From positions 186,001 to 250,000 of the forward strand of contig JAYKKM010000001.1 in the NCBI GenBank assembly GCA_035772405.1: a DNA stretch of 64,000 nt, in the 5' to 3' direction. Shown one piece after another: positions 21,776 through 31,923 of the stretch; position 1 is the stretch's first letter; every line of letters begins with the position of its first letter. The translations under genes were made by a program, and so were the position numbers. The notes under the pieces are model-generated. The model searched no databases, was not told where the DNA came from, and saw only the letters and a list, made by a program, of their open reading frames with translations. This DNA comes from Chrysogorgia sp. JL179-B06. Lineage: Eukaryota; Cnidaria; Anthozoa; Scleralcyonacea; Chrysogorgiidae.

Positions 21776-22904
21776 AAAATCGTTTAAAGATTGCTCTCAC
21801 TTGGTCTATAATGAAAACCGAGTGAAATGGACACAAGACTTCAATTCTTTAAAGAACTTTGTTGTAAACAATCTTGGCCTAATTGGGAAGTGGTCGTCTC
21901 CTGGAGGCAAATCAAAAAAGTTTAACAGTTCCAACCTAGACCTGGCCGTAGTTTGGCACTGCGGCAAGCAGAATACTTTGCTGTTTCACGGTACGGATGG
22001 AGGTGTTTTGAGAGACGCTTTCGTAAACGTTTTGGAGAAATCCGATTCCGAAGTGGGTAAGGCTACAAGTTGTTGTAATTGTTCAGGCGAAGCAGTATCG
22101 AGCGAGACTATTGAAAATATGAAACTGGATATTGAGATTTTACAGAGTAGAGTGGATTCTCTACAAACTTTGGCGAATACGTGCGATTATATGCCTCCTG
22201 TAAATAGTTTCAATGCGGAGAGTGAAATTATTAGCTTGCAAGTTGAGCTTAACGAAGTTAAATCGAAAAACGGGAAGCTGGAGGGTGATATAGTCGGTCT
22301 CAAAAGTGAAATCGAAAATTTAAAAGTCAAATTTCATAAAAACCCGGAAACAATGGCTGAAATAGAAATCAACCAAGGGGATCATAATCATCGACATATT
22401 TCTTCGTCAACAATGGCCTATAACAATGAGATATCAGTGCGGAACAATACCAAACTAATATATGAGGTAAACCACCAGCGCACATCGACAAAAACAAAGG
22501 ACCTGGTTAATGAAATGCCCAAGCCAACGACCACAATAAATGCTCGACCGAAAGTTCATTCGCAAGTCCCGTTAAAAAAACCTGTACCATCTAATAAAGT
22601 TAAAGAAACGATTACTTTGGATTCCCTCCCCCTGTCCCGAGTTTTACCACAAACATCCAAATGGATGGGTTGTTTACCTTTGATCGAAATACCACCAATG
22701 TCGATCAATCGAAATAATTGTGACAGCAACAGCAACAACAGTAGTGGCGTTGTGAACCGTATTCAACCGCATCATCAACCTTTTTTTCCGAAGCGACGCC
22801 CGAACAGACCCCCCTCGTATTGTTCCCCTTGTCGACGTCGGAGAACCAGCCAGAGGACAGACTGGCAGAACTATCTCGAATTTGTCCGTCGCACATTACA
22901 ATAA
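21699..22904 (+). CDS. Retrotransposon ORF1 (coiled-coil protein)
   Basis: 401 residues from ATG 21699, in good context (AATAATGGCGG); a second Met at 21765 is an alternative start. Residues 30-115 form a compact domain containing VNNLGLIGKWSSPGGKSKKF and AVVWHCGKQNTLLFHG, which I do not identify with a named family. Residues about 145-220 are a predicted coiled coil. The C-terminus is basic and Pro-rich (KRRPNRPP, RRRRTSQRT), suited to RNA binding. It overlaps ORF2 by 85 bp in another frame. By position it is the RNA-binding ORF1 protein. Confidence 0.65.
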   Translation: MADVCVSTRSANCPRLSLEQINMKAIKSFKDCSHLVYNENRVKWTQDFNSLKNFVVNNLGLIGKWSSPGGKSKKFNSSNLDLAVVWHCGKQNTLLFHGTDGGVLRDAFVNVLEKSDSEVGKATSCCNCSGEAVSSETIENMKLDIEILQSRVDSLQTLANTCDYMPPVNSFNAESEIISLQVELNEVKSKNGKLEGDIVGLKSEIENLKVKFHKNPETMAEIEINQGDHNHRHISSSTMAYNNEISVRNNTKLIYEVNHQRTSTKTKDLVNEMPKPTTTINARPKVHSQVPLKKPVPSNKVKETITLDSLPLSRVLPQTSKWMGCLPLIEIPPMSINRNNCDSNSNNSSGVVNRIQPHHQPFFPKRRPNRPPSYCSPCRRRRTSQRTDWQNYLEFVRRTLQ

Positions 22905-25763
22905 CCCCGAGAGTTTATTTAGAACCAATTATTGTTAGAACCTCAACGAGAATATCATCGCGAATGCGCCTGCAAATAAGTGTTTCAAAGCAGAACGGAC
23001 GAAATATTAATAACTTGATTACAGTAAAAGTTTCCAAGAACCCCGTTGCAAATGTAGATACTCAACTAAATTGTTCTCGTCTGGCTCAACCTGACCGTCT
23101 GACCTTGTTCCTATCGAACATTCGATCATTATTGCCGAAGATAGATGACTTAGAGATTATCCTTAAATTAAATAACATTAGCTTTGCGTTTATTACTGAA
23201 ACGTGGCTCAACCAAAATATTGATGACGGTGCTGTACAAGTTGATGGCTACTCATTAGTAAGGCGCGATAGAGCTAATCAGATCGGTGGAGGGGTGTGTG
23301 CATTTATAAATTTGCACACTCCCTTTAAAGTATTAACAGAGTTGCAAGACGACCACTTTGAAACTCTTTGGCTATACTTAAGGCCTCATAAACTTCCTCG
23401 TGGTTATTCATGCCTCATCGTCTGCGTAGTTTATCATCCACCACAAAATGATAACATTGCGTTAGTGGATCACTTAACGATAAAACTTGACCTTGCCCTT
23501 ACGAGATACCCAAATGCTGGAATCTTTCTCGTTGGCGACTTCAACAGATGCCCAGTGTCTCATTTACTCAGACATTTCACTTTAAAACAAATTGTCAGAG
23601 AACCAACTAGGAATAATGCTATTTTAGATCTAATCATTACAAATATGGCAGACTTTTGTGATTCTCTTCTGGTCACCTCGCCTGTTGGACAAAGTGACCA
23701 TAATTCGCTGTTTTGTACCCTTAGAAAAATCCAGACTAAGAATATGACCACGAAAGTGAAAAGAAGAAAAAGGTACCCAGCCAATAAGGCTGCTTTTGGA
23801 AAGTGGTTGGCTGACTTTAATTGGACACCACTTTACCGCGAAGTCTTATGTGAACAGAAATTGGTTATTTTCCAAAATATTTTAAACACAGGTTTAGATA
23901 TTTTCTTTCCCACAAAAACTGCGAAACTACTTGACAAAGATAAACCCTGGGTAACACCCGATTTTAAAGAGATAATTCGAAACCGGCAAAAAGCTTACCA
24001 TGATGGAAATATTGAACAGTACCGCCACCTTCGTAACCTTGCAAATAGAGAACGTGAGAAACTTAGATCTGCCCACCTCCAGAAAATGATTGATCAGTTG
24101 AAATCGAATCCTAACCCTAAAAGGTGGTGGGAATGCATTAAACAACACGCAGGATACCCCAAGAAAAAAGCGTTCTCCACCCTGGTCGTGGATGATGAGA
24201 TACTAAATGGTAAACTCCTAGCTAATAAAATTAACGATGCCTTTACATCAGTTACCCAAGAAATGTCTCCCCTAAAACAATCCTCCACCGAGACACAAGT
24301 AGAGAGTAGTCAATTTTTAATCTTTGCGGAGTATATTCTCAGTGAAGAAAATGTATACCACAAATTAGCTGCAGTATCTTCTTCAAAATCTCCTGGCCCC
24401 GATGAAACACCAAATTGGGTACTGAAGGACAACGCCCACATCTTAGCCTTGCCCGTCTCTTCCATCTTCAATGCTTCTTTCCAGCAAGCGTTTGTTCCTA
24501 CCTCGTGGAAAGAAGCAAATGTTATCCCAATTCCAAAAGTATCTGCACCTGTCGATATAAATAACGACCTACGCCCTATATCACTAACTCCCACCTTGTC
24601 AAAAATTTGTGAAAGTTTTGTGGCCGATTGGTTGATCGATTCGATTAAGGGACAAATTGACAAAAGACAGTTTGGTTCATTAAAAAACACTTCGACGACG
24701 CACAACCTGATAAGTCTCGTCCACCATCTACTTAGTGAGTCAGACGCAGCAAAAAGCGCCGTAAGAGTTTTCCTCCTCGACTTTTCCAAAGCTTTCGACC
24801 GTATTGATCATACCACTCTTTTGCATAAATTATCAGATATGAGTGTACCATCATGTATAGTTGACTGGATACAAAGTTTTCTTACAGAACGTAAACAACG
24901 TGTCAAATTGTGCAACAGTTTGTCGGATTGGCATAATGTAAATGGAGGAGTACCTCAAGGGACAGTGCTAGGTCCTGTTCTTTTTCTCGTAATGATTAAC
25001 GACTTACTCACCGAATGGCCTGATCGATGGAAGTACGTCGACGATAGCACGGTCACTGAAAGTATTTCACCTCACTGTTGCAGTAACTTGCAGGAACTAG
25101 TGGATTATATTAATGATTGGACTGTCGCAAACAACATGAATCTAAATATAGCTAAGTGTAAAGAAATGGTCATCGACTTTTCTAAAGAAAAACGGAATTT
25201 TTCACCTTTAATGATTAACGACGTAGCAGTACAACGTGTAAAATCCGCTAGTATCCTTGGTATCTCTCTTCAAGATAATATGAATTGGAATGACCACGTA
25301 TATCAAATCGTTAAAAAAGCTGGGAAAAGACTTTACATGCTGAGACTTTTAAAAAGATCGAAAGCTAACATGATAATATTGTGCACGGTTTTTTACTACC
25401 ATCATAAGACCGGTCTTAGAATATGCTTGCCAAGTATGGCACTTTAACATCCAACAGTATTTAAGTGATGACATCGAAAAAATCCAAAAACGTGCATTTA
25501 AAATTATGTTACCTTCATTAAGTTATAGACAAGCACGTGAGCTCACTGATCTCCCGTTACTAAAAATACGGCGTGAAGAACTATGTAACAAATTCTTTGA
25601 GAAGAATGGAAAAAACAGTAAAATTAGTGAACACCTGATTCCAAAGACCTCGTCAGATTATGACATGAGGTCAAAATGTAAATATAAGAACTTCTTATGT
25701 AAAACGGACAGATTCAAGAACTCATTTTTACCACAAATTATTTCAAAAGAAAACAGTAATTAG
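22820..25763 (+). pseudogene. Retrotransposon ORF2: AP endonuclease plus reverse transcriptase, one frameshift
   Basis: The endonuclease shows SNIRSLLPKIDDLE, FITETWLNQ, VVYHPPQND, LVGDFNRCP and GQSDHN. The reverse transcriptase shows FLLDFSKAFDRIDH, GGVPQGTVLGPVLF and YVDDSTV. These enable target-primed reverse transcription. No ATG lies near the start, so translation probably follows ORF1 by reinitiation or frameshift. Near 25395 the frame shifts by one base: the C-terminal part (RPVLEYACQVWHFNIQQYL and onward) continues in another frame to 25763. That shift makes this copy defective. Confidence 0.85.
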
Positions 25764-25978
25764 TAAATATTTAATATTTTAGGCCTGCCACATTTTAAAA
25801 TTTATTGTAAATATAACGTTTCCTATTTAACTTTTTTTATATATTGTAATTACTGATGCAATTTAACCTTGGGTTACAATATCAGTTTGATTTAATAAAT
25901 TTATTTATTTAGACGCCAATAGCAAAACCGAACTCTGTCTCAAGCAAAAGTTTGAAGTCGCTGGCTCATGCCGTACTC

Positions 25979-26539
25979 TTGCCGTACGTGTCTGTGCCGT
26001 GTCGATGGCTTTAGCCAATCAAAAGACAAGTTACCAAAATTATTTTATTTCTGCCGTACCCTCTATCACTTCCGCCGTAAAATCGGCGTCATTTTCATGT
26101 TTTGTCCAATCAGTGAGCGTTATCTTGCCGTACTCCGGCCATTTTGCCGTACTCCGATTATCCACAATTGTAAATGGCAACCTCTCCAATCCCCATATAA
26201 TAAACAGTTTGATGAAATTACATGAAGTAGACCAGAAGAGCAATGCTTCGACCAAAAATCGCGACATTTTTTGCCGCTATGAGCGATTTGTGCGGTAAAC
26301 AGCGGTAACATGGTTATAAATTATAATGATGAAATTATTGAAAATTCGAGGCTTCGAGCAATGTCGGAACTCAGAATTCAAGTGAAATGTTTAAAAATTT
26401 GGGAATTTTTAAAATTTAAAAATTTCAAATTTTCTTTTCTTTTTTCTTTTCTTTTTAATTAATTAATTCACGAATAAATTAACGTGGGATTTTAGAGTAC
26501 GGCACTTGCCGTGTTTGCCGTACCCTGGATCCGCCCCTG
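25979..26539. promoter_or_regulatory. Subterminal TGCCGTAC motif cluster of the hAT-like element
   Basis: TGCCGTAC occurs about six times, with GCCGT variants and one inverted copy (GTACGGCA), between 25979 and the right end. The left end carries GGGTACGGCAAAACACGG. Short motifs repeated near the ends are the usual transposase-binding sites of hAT elements; binding is inferred. No gene is seen in 25764-26539. Confidence 0.5.
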
Positions 26540-26734
26540 GTGTATATGTATACACTATATACACAATATACACTATATACAGACTAGAGGTTGTTCAAAA
26601 GGGATAATATACACTAGTATATACAGTTTTGACATTAGACATGTATATTGTGTATAGTAAGTGACTTTATACAGTTAAGTATATGTATACAGAATATACA
26701 CTATTTACTAACAGTATTGTGTATATTCTGCAAT

Positions 26735-27178
26735 ACCGCGGCTTAGTGTTATAAACACGCGTATGGCTTTACCGGTAAGAATTATAAATACGAGTAAGGA
26801 AGATGTATAATATACGGGCCTTAACCGTGGTGATACGGGTAAGGAGTTGAACGTGTCCATGGTAATCCGTCCTATAAAAACAACGGAAATATCTGACTTT
26901 AACCAACATAACGTATGGCCCACCGTAGCGCACCATAGCGCCAGCGTATCGCCATTTGATGCAAATGAGGAGAGCTGATAATTATAGTTCCATAGAAAAG
27001 ACGGATAACGGATAAGCTAATGTTAACCTTGTTAAAATCACGGGTAAGATCATTATCATACGGATAAGCTCATTATCATACGGGTAAGCTCATTATCAAT
27101 AGGAAAGGAGATGAAGCTTATTATAAACACGGGTATGGCTTTACCGGTAAGAATTATAAATACGAGTAAGGAAGATGT
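26735..27178. repeat. Satellite unit(s) left of the Polinton
   Basis: Contains the satellite landmarks GAACGTGTCCATGGTAATCC, ATTTGATGCAAATGAG and CGATAAC/CGGATAAGCT, followed by TTATAAACACGGGTATGGCT. It ends at AAGGAAGATGT, exactly where the Polinton begins; the unit resumes on its right side at 49167. Confidence 0.88.
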
Positions 27179-27347
27179 AGTAGTATAGTAAGTAGGGCTG
27201 CGAGCTCAATCGACCTCAACTGTGAATATAAACACCAAAACGTCACCAAATTTGGCCAAGTCGCGACTCGACAAATTTGGCGATGTTTTGGTGTTTATAT
27301 TCACGATTGACGTCGAATAAGCTCGCAGCCCTACTTACTATACTACT
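27179..27347. repeat. 169-bp palindrome forming the left tip of the Polinton
   Basis: Arms of about 84 bp start AGTAGTATAGTAAGTAGGGC and end with its complement; a handful of mismatches; centre AGTCGCGACT. The element terminus motif therefore occurs twice, once outward and once inward. The same palindrome, in the same outer/inner polarity, is at 48998-49166. Confidence 0.9.
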
Positions 27348-27689
27348 ACAGCGATCGTTAGTCAATCTAGACATCCCTCCCACGTTTTCTACTAAATTGG
27401 TGTCAAACACACGCGAGACAACACCAAATCGCTATTTTAACGAAATACGACACATTTCGTCAAATTTAGAGAAAGTTTTGTGTCGTCATTTTCACATTTG
27501 TGTTTGACAAACTATGACTGACGCGCTCTACCATTGTTTCAATTCATGCGCGAAAAAAAAGCCACTAGATTTTGACTCTAGTGACGATGTTTAATAAATT
27601 TCAACGAGAAAGCTAGTCTAGTGGTAGTGTTAAATAGATTTCATATGCGAGTGCTGTACCTGCTATACGAATCAAGGTCACCTGTTGAT

Positions 27690-27852
27690 GTTGCTAACAA
27701 CAACATTCCATTACGAATAGCAACTACGACTTTTTAAAAAAATGTTTTCACTTTGAAAAAATGTTTTCACTTTGAAAAAATATTTTCGTTTTAAAATATT
27801 TTTTTCAAAAAGTTGTGGTTGCTATTCGCAATGGAATGTCGTTGTTAGCAAC
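27690..27852. repeat. 163-bp internal palindrome in the left TIR
   Basis: Arms GTTGCTAACAACAACATTCC and its near-complement GGAATGTCGTTGTTAGCAAC, with an AT-rich core containing TTTCACTTTGAAAAAATG twice. The mirror copy lies in the right TIR at about 48493-48655. It could be a MITE captured before the TIRs were copied. Confidence 0.8.
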
Positions 27853-28050
27853 ACACCACGTACAACCACCTGCTGTCGCGCTGACTATGAGAGAAGAATC
27901 GCAGTGTTTGAAGAAGGAGTGAGGACCACCATGCTAAGACTGTCTAACTTTGAGCGTACTCGTTAAATCGTACACTATAAATATCGTGAATAAAAAACCG
28001 TTGTGTGAATGGACTCGCGCGGTTGTTATGAAACCACCTGCTAGCATGCA

Positions 28051-28308
28051 AATTAGTCCACCCGCTCACTATTTTCAGTGTTTGTCGCACTTCTGAAATG
28101 GTGGTCGTACACATATTTTGACGTTGTGATTCCTCCCGACAACAAGCCCAAGAAAGGCACGTACGGCGTCACAATCGCGACAATGCTCTCGACGGGTCTT
28201 TTTGCAACTCGTCGTTTAGTTCGTCAGGATTTTCAATAGCGCTCGACCCGTTTAGTAAGCTAGCGAATTTGCTGATTAACAAGTCGGTGAGAAAAGCGTT
28301 TGCAATCT
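28051..28308 (-). pseudogene. Truncated left-TIR copy of the terminal gene (3' half)
   Basis: Mirror of 48022-48292, the C-terminal half of the myristoylation-motif gene at the right end. It has several substitutions and a 15-17 bp deletion that shifts the frame, and it lacks the N-terminal half and start. It is a by-product of the TIR reaching into the gene. Confidence 0.8.
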
Positions 28309-28353
28309 CGCACGCATGGAGAGAGTGACCTTATGGGAATCACGTCGCAGTGT

Positions 28354-31300
28354 TTAAGGTATGTCTCTCACTACAATGTTTTTGTGACCATATGCGTAGG
28401 AGTCAATACCATTTTCTAGAAGGTATCGTTTATCATCAAAACAGGATAGCGACACTTTATTAATTTCGTAACTACCTAGCTGATGTTTGACACTTCTAAT
28501 GGTCTTCATTGTGTGTCGCAATTGTTTCTGCTCAAGTAGCACACTTTTATAATCTTCGTGCTTGATCACTTTTTTAATTATATTCTTTCTAATGCCTTTA
28601 GCGGTTTTCCCACCACCCCCATCCTCTTTCAAATAGCTGTACATTTTACTGCGCAACCCAACGAACTCAATAATTGGTGTTCCAGCGCACTCGTCTTTCA
28701 TCTTGCCAATAACTTTCTTATTCTCTTTGAAAGCGAACGGGTTGTCTGCAGGGTAATCGCTATTGTCAAACTTTTCGCGCTCCTCCATGAAGTCGGAATA
28801 AACGTCGCCAGTTTTGATTGAGTACAACAGACTGTCAGTGTCAGTGAAGTGCAATCTACAGGTGTCGCTAGAGTACTTTTTCATAATATAATTATAGTGA
28901 AAATTGTACATCAACGTTTTACTCAAGTCTAGTATGCACATACCCACGTATGCGGGTCTATTTAATGTCAGCGTCTCTTTGACTTTGTGGACAGCGACTA
29001 AGTTCTCGCTAAATATCTTGCAAGACACAAACGTTGGCTTCGAGACAAGCTTTTTAAATTTCTTCGCAGTGGTCACTAATCTTACGTCCACACGCTTCCT
29101 CAAGTTTTCCATCGTTTTTCCGAACACACTGTTATTCATCAACTTGAAGAAGTCCTTCTCAAAAGCGTTCTTAGCCGCAGTTCTCTTGACTGTGTTAAAG
29201 TCGATGTACTTGCCCAACCACTTGGACTGGTCGAACTGTAGGACCCTATGAACCTTTTTGATTTTCAATCCAAAATCTGTGTACAACTGCAGATTTCTAT
29301 AGTGACACACGTACTTTTTTTTGTCCATCAAATTAGTCACCAACTTTTTCACGCCGCCAACACTCACATTAAATTTATTTTTGATTTTCGTGCAGTACTC
29401 CGACAACATGTCAACAGTTATCTCCATCTTCTCGGGAGCCAACGGGTAGTCGTTATGTAGGTCATGCAAATGGGCTGGATACTCCAAGTCAACTTCAAGC
29501 AGCAGGCCCTTTTTACTATCGTTGTGATAGTCGCATAGATTAACCTTTTTTATTTCTTTCTCAGTCAACCACTTGAAGCCACCTGTAGGTAGACTTCGAC
29601 TCATTGCCCACCCATATAAATTGTTGGCATCAAGGTACATCAAATACTTCGACTCTTGCGCTTTATCGTACCCCTTCATATATTTATTGTTCGCCACGCC
29701 ATGTCTGTTGCATATGTAGCTCACACCACCACGCATACCTAATTCTACGAACTGGAACATGTCGATGTCGGACAATAACTCGAGTTCTACTCCAGTCATC
29801 TTTAACATGGCATCCCAAGCCAATCCGGGCGATGTAAAATAATGACACGGGTCTAATTTATACTCGCGATGACATGTCTTTCTAAAGTTCTCAAAAACGT
29901 CGGCAAGCAAGAGCACGTCACTTTTCAAATACAGGTCGTGATACCCACCCATACTTTCAACGTCGAAGTAGTCCCACACGTCGATGGCGCGCTCGTGCAT
30001 TTCTTCCGTGATGTGCTCATCGTTCAGAACGCTGTAGAAATCTTTTTTGGAGGGTAGCTCGCGCTCGTCGAATTTTTCAAAGGAGTCCATATAATCGTAG
30101 GGATAGACCCCCTTTCTTGTCATAAGTGCCAACCCCTCGTCGCGAAACACTTCTGACGTGTATTTGAAAGCGTCCCTTGGTAGGTTCCTCACCAAGTTGT
30201 CTAGACCACTACTCATGAACTGGAAGCTGTCCAAAAATACTAAGTTTTTTCCAAGCATGAACGCCATGTACTTCTCCATGTTGTTTGGTATCACATTTAT
30301 GTCTTGGCCAAACTTGCCAATCTCTTGCATAATGAAATGGCTATCGTAGCCGCGTAAGTTATGAAAGATCACAGGGATTTTGTCAGTCAACTTAAAGTTC
30401 ACATTACAATCGCGATGTGCGGACCCTCTGTACTTACCTGACACGTGACAGTGGTCTCTCACTCTAACGTCAGCGCTAGTGTACTCAACACTGCAAATAT
30501 GGCAACTTTTAGCCTCGTCAAAGTTCCTCTTATCGACATTAGTCAGTATCATTTCTTTGTTAAAGTGACTCTCAGATGTCTCTTTACAATATTCGACAAT
30601 TTCTAACATCTCCCCAATGAACTTGTTGACTGCATTTTCACCGCGATACACTTTCACTGGCTTACTGTACTCGTTGTCATAACAACAAACCAGTTTATAC
30701 CCATAACCGCAGTCAACGTGTCTCTGGTAAGCATTTGTGTAGCTACACTCGCTTGACAGCTTTGCTGTGTGCACCTTCTGTGTGATAGCCTCGAAATCTG
30801 CGTACACCACAAATGGTACATTTAATTGTCTGCTAAAATTCTCGTATTTCACTTTAGCACCTTTCTGTGGCATTTTAATAGCTTGCTTCCCATTGATGAC
30901 CAAACACACTTCAATATGACTTTCAAGCACGTCCGCACGGGTGAAACACTGCAAACAATACCTGCAAAAGTGCTTTCTCGCCTTATACTTTGTCTGACGG
31001 TACATGAATTTGTCGAAATCGCGAATGTACACATAATGCTTGTTGCCCACGTCATTAGTTATCAACAATAGGTCCATATGGTCGGGATACGCCTCCTTAG
31101 AAACGTACACAGGGAATGGCTGCTTATTTTCGTACCCAAAAACATTGATGCTAATATCGTTTGCCTTTTCGATCTTGTTGTAATCTTTGAGTGTGACTGG
31201 GAAGTCAATTCCGTCATAGTCCAGCTCACCGACATGCCTAGCGTACTTTGACGTTCTGTCAGAGTTTTTTCCAACAGGAAATTTGTGTGCAAGGTGGCAC

Positions 31301-31647
31301 CATCTAAAGCACTCGTTGTCATCATCGTTATTTACGTTTATCAGACCCTTCATACTGTTGCGCAGCTCCTTTGGCAACACAATGTAGCTACTCCCATGCA
31401 AAGGTCTGTAAATAGCGACATTAACGTAGTGCGCGTCTATTTTGTCGATGGTCCATCCAGACCCCTCAGATAACCACCCAGCTATCCGCGTCAAAATCTG
31501 CTCCGACCCACGATTGGCAACACCCTCGATGTCATGCTCGTTAATGACGACAAACGTTTCGCTGTTAAAGTAGGCAGTTTTGTATGTGGTCTTATTGAGT
31601 TCTAAAACTTTCTCAAAAGTGACCTTGACTGTCTCCACCACTTTCAT
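28354..31647 (-). CDS. POLB: Protein-primed family B DNA polymerase
   Basis: 1097 residues, a full-length Polinton polymerase that would copy the linear genome from protein-primed ends. A Cys/His finger lies at 228-248 (C231, C234, H244, C248). The 3'-5' exonuclease follows: Exo I D284/E286 (YADFEAI), Exo II 428-439 (FHNLRGYDSHFI), Exo III Y573/D577 (YLKSD). Between Exo I and II is a Cys/His cluster at 382-414 (CHIC, DHCHVSGKYRG, CN), resembling a recombination endonuclease VII-like zinc site. Polymerase motifs are A at 673 (YLDANNLYGW), B at 831-843 (KDFFKLMNNSVFG) and C at 936-939 (DTDS). No stops; all catalytic residues present, so it looks intact. Confidence 0.96.
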   Translation of the reverse strand: MKVVETVKVTFEKVLELNKTTYKTAYFNSETFVVINEHDIEGVANRGSEQILTRIAGWLSEGSGWTIDKIDAHYVNVAIYRPLHGSSYIVLPKELRNSMKGLINVNNDDDNECFRWCHLAHKFPVGKNSDRTSKYARHVGELDYDGIDFPVTLKDYNKIEKANDISINVFGYENKQPFPVYVSKEAYPDHMDLLLITNDVGNKHYVYIRDFDKFMYRQTKYKARKHFCRYCLQCFTRADVLESHIEVCLVINGKQAIKMPQKGAKVKYENFSRQLNVPFVVYADFEAITQKVHTAKLSSECSYTNAYQRHVDCGYGYKLVCCYDNEYSKPVKVYRGENAVNKFIGEMLEIVEYCKETSESHFNKEMILTNVDKRNFDEAKSCHICSVEYTSADVRVRDHCHVSGKYRGSAHRDCNVNFKLTDKIPVIFHNLRGYDSHFIMQEIGKFGQDINVIPNNMEKYMAFMLGKNLVFLDSFQFMSSGLDNLVRNLPRDAFKYTSEVFRDEGLALMTRKGVYPYDYMDSFEKFDERELPSKKDFYSVLNDEHITEEMHERAIDVWDYFDVESMGGYHDLYLKSDVLLLADVFENFRKTCHREYKLDPCHYFTSPGLAWDAMLKMTGVELELLSDIDMFQFVELGMRGGVSYICNRHGVANNKYMKGYDKAQESKYLMYLDANNLYGWAMSRSLPTGGFKWLTEKEIKKVNLCDYHNDSKKGLLLEVDLEYPAHLHDLHNDYPLAPEKMEITVDMLSEYCTKIKNKFNVSVGGVKKLVTNLMDKKKYVCHYRNLQLYTDFGLKIKKVHRVLQFDQSKWLGKYIDFNTVKRTAAKNAFEKDFFKLMNNSVFGKTMENLRKRVDVRLVTTAKKFKKLVSKPTFVSCKIFSENLVAVHKVKETLTLNRPAYVGMCILDLSKTLMYNFHYNYIMKKYSSDTCRLHFTDTDSLLYSIKTGDVYSDFMEEREKFDNSDYPADNPFAFKENKKVIGKMKDECAGTPIIEFVGLRSKMYSYLKEDGGGGKTAKGIRKNIIKKVIKHEDYKSVLLEQKQLRHTMKTIRSVKHQLGSYEINKVSLSCFDDKRYLLENGIDSYAYGHKNIVVRDIP

Positions 31648-31661
31648 TCCGTTGGTCTCAC

Positions 31662-31913
31662 CTAATTCCTACCATTTACCTGATTAATGTCTCTGTCGTC
31701 AATCACTTCGACTCCATAGGACCTTGTGAACCCTCTCAGTGCTCGATCCAACAGATGCGTTGACGGTGCGAGGTCTTCGACTACAGGTCGTGTTTCTTGG
31801 TCTCTAAAGAAGCCGTGAACGTTGGTCGCTTCATCTGTTAGTGAATTGACAACGGCTGCACTCGTCTTATGCGCCTGTCTTTTTTTCAGCGGGTTTCTCA
31901 CAGTCCGACTCAT
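31662..31913 (-). CDS. Small hypothetical Polinton protein (83 aa)
   Basis: Lies 14 bp upstream of POLB in the same direction, with a TATAAGCCAATG-type start. Basic N-terminus (RTVRNPLKKRQAHK), acidic middle, no membrane segment, no known motif. Its position just ahead of the polymerase might suggest a replication role such as a terminal or priming factor, but nothing in the sequence shows that. Confidence 0.55.
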   Translation of the reverse strand: MSRTVRNPLKKRQAHKTSAAVVNSLTDEATNVHGFFRDQETRPVVEDLAPSTHLLDRALRGFTRSYGVEVIDDRDINQVNGRN

Positions 31914-31923
31914 TGGCTTATAC

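Larger units (their letters stand above)
21690..25911 (+). mobile_element. Non-LTR retrotransposon (CR1/L2/Jockey group) nested in the hAT-like element
   Basis: Two overlapping open frames: ORF1 with a coiled coil, and ORF2 with AP endonuclease and reverse transcriptase. It ends with a simple TTTA-type tail (AATAAATTTATTTATTTAG) near 25911. The left junction lies somewhere in 21.69-21.80 kb and could not be fixed because no target duplication was found. The length suggests a near full-length copy. Confidence 0.8.
19868..26539. mobile_element. hAT-like DNA transposon, carrying an OTU-like gene and a nested retrotransposon
   Basis: The ends are the perfect 16-bp inverted repeat CAGGGGCGGATCCAGG, flanked by a perfect 8-bp duplication GTGTATAT (19860-19867, 26540-26547). 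Both features fit the hAT superfamily; P-type elements also make 8-bp duplications. Subterminal sequence carries repeated TGCCGTAC motifs. No hAT transposase was seen: the only element gene found is the OTU-like one at 20195-21775. About 4.2 kb of the middle is a CR1/L2-group retrotransposon, so this copy is non-autonomous. Confidence 0.82.
27179..28308 (+). repeat. Polinton left terminal inverted repeat
   Basis: Nearly identical to the complement of 49166-48174 over the first kilobase (to about 28193). It then diverges more, with a 15-17 bp deletion relative to the other end, and stops matching near 28308. It contains two palindromes (27179-27347, 27690-27852) and a broken copy of the 3' half of the terminal gene. 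Confidence 0.92.

Noticed and set aside
24310..24789. 159-codon antisense frame within the retrotransposon ORF2
   Set aside because: Shadow of the RT coding strand.
27772..27966. 64-codon frame present in both Polinton TIRs
   Set aside because: It lies over the internal palindrome and is duplicated only because the TIR is; no start context or motif.
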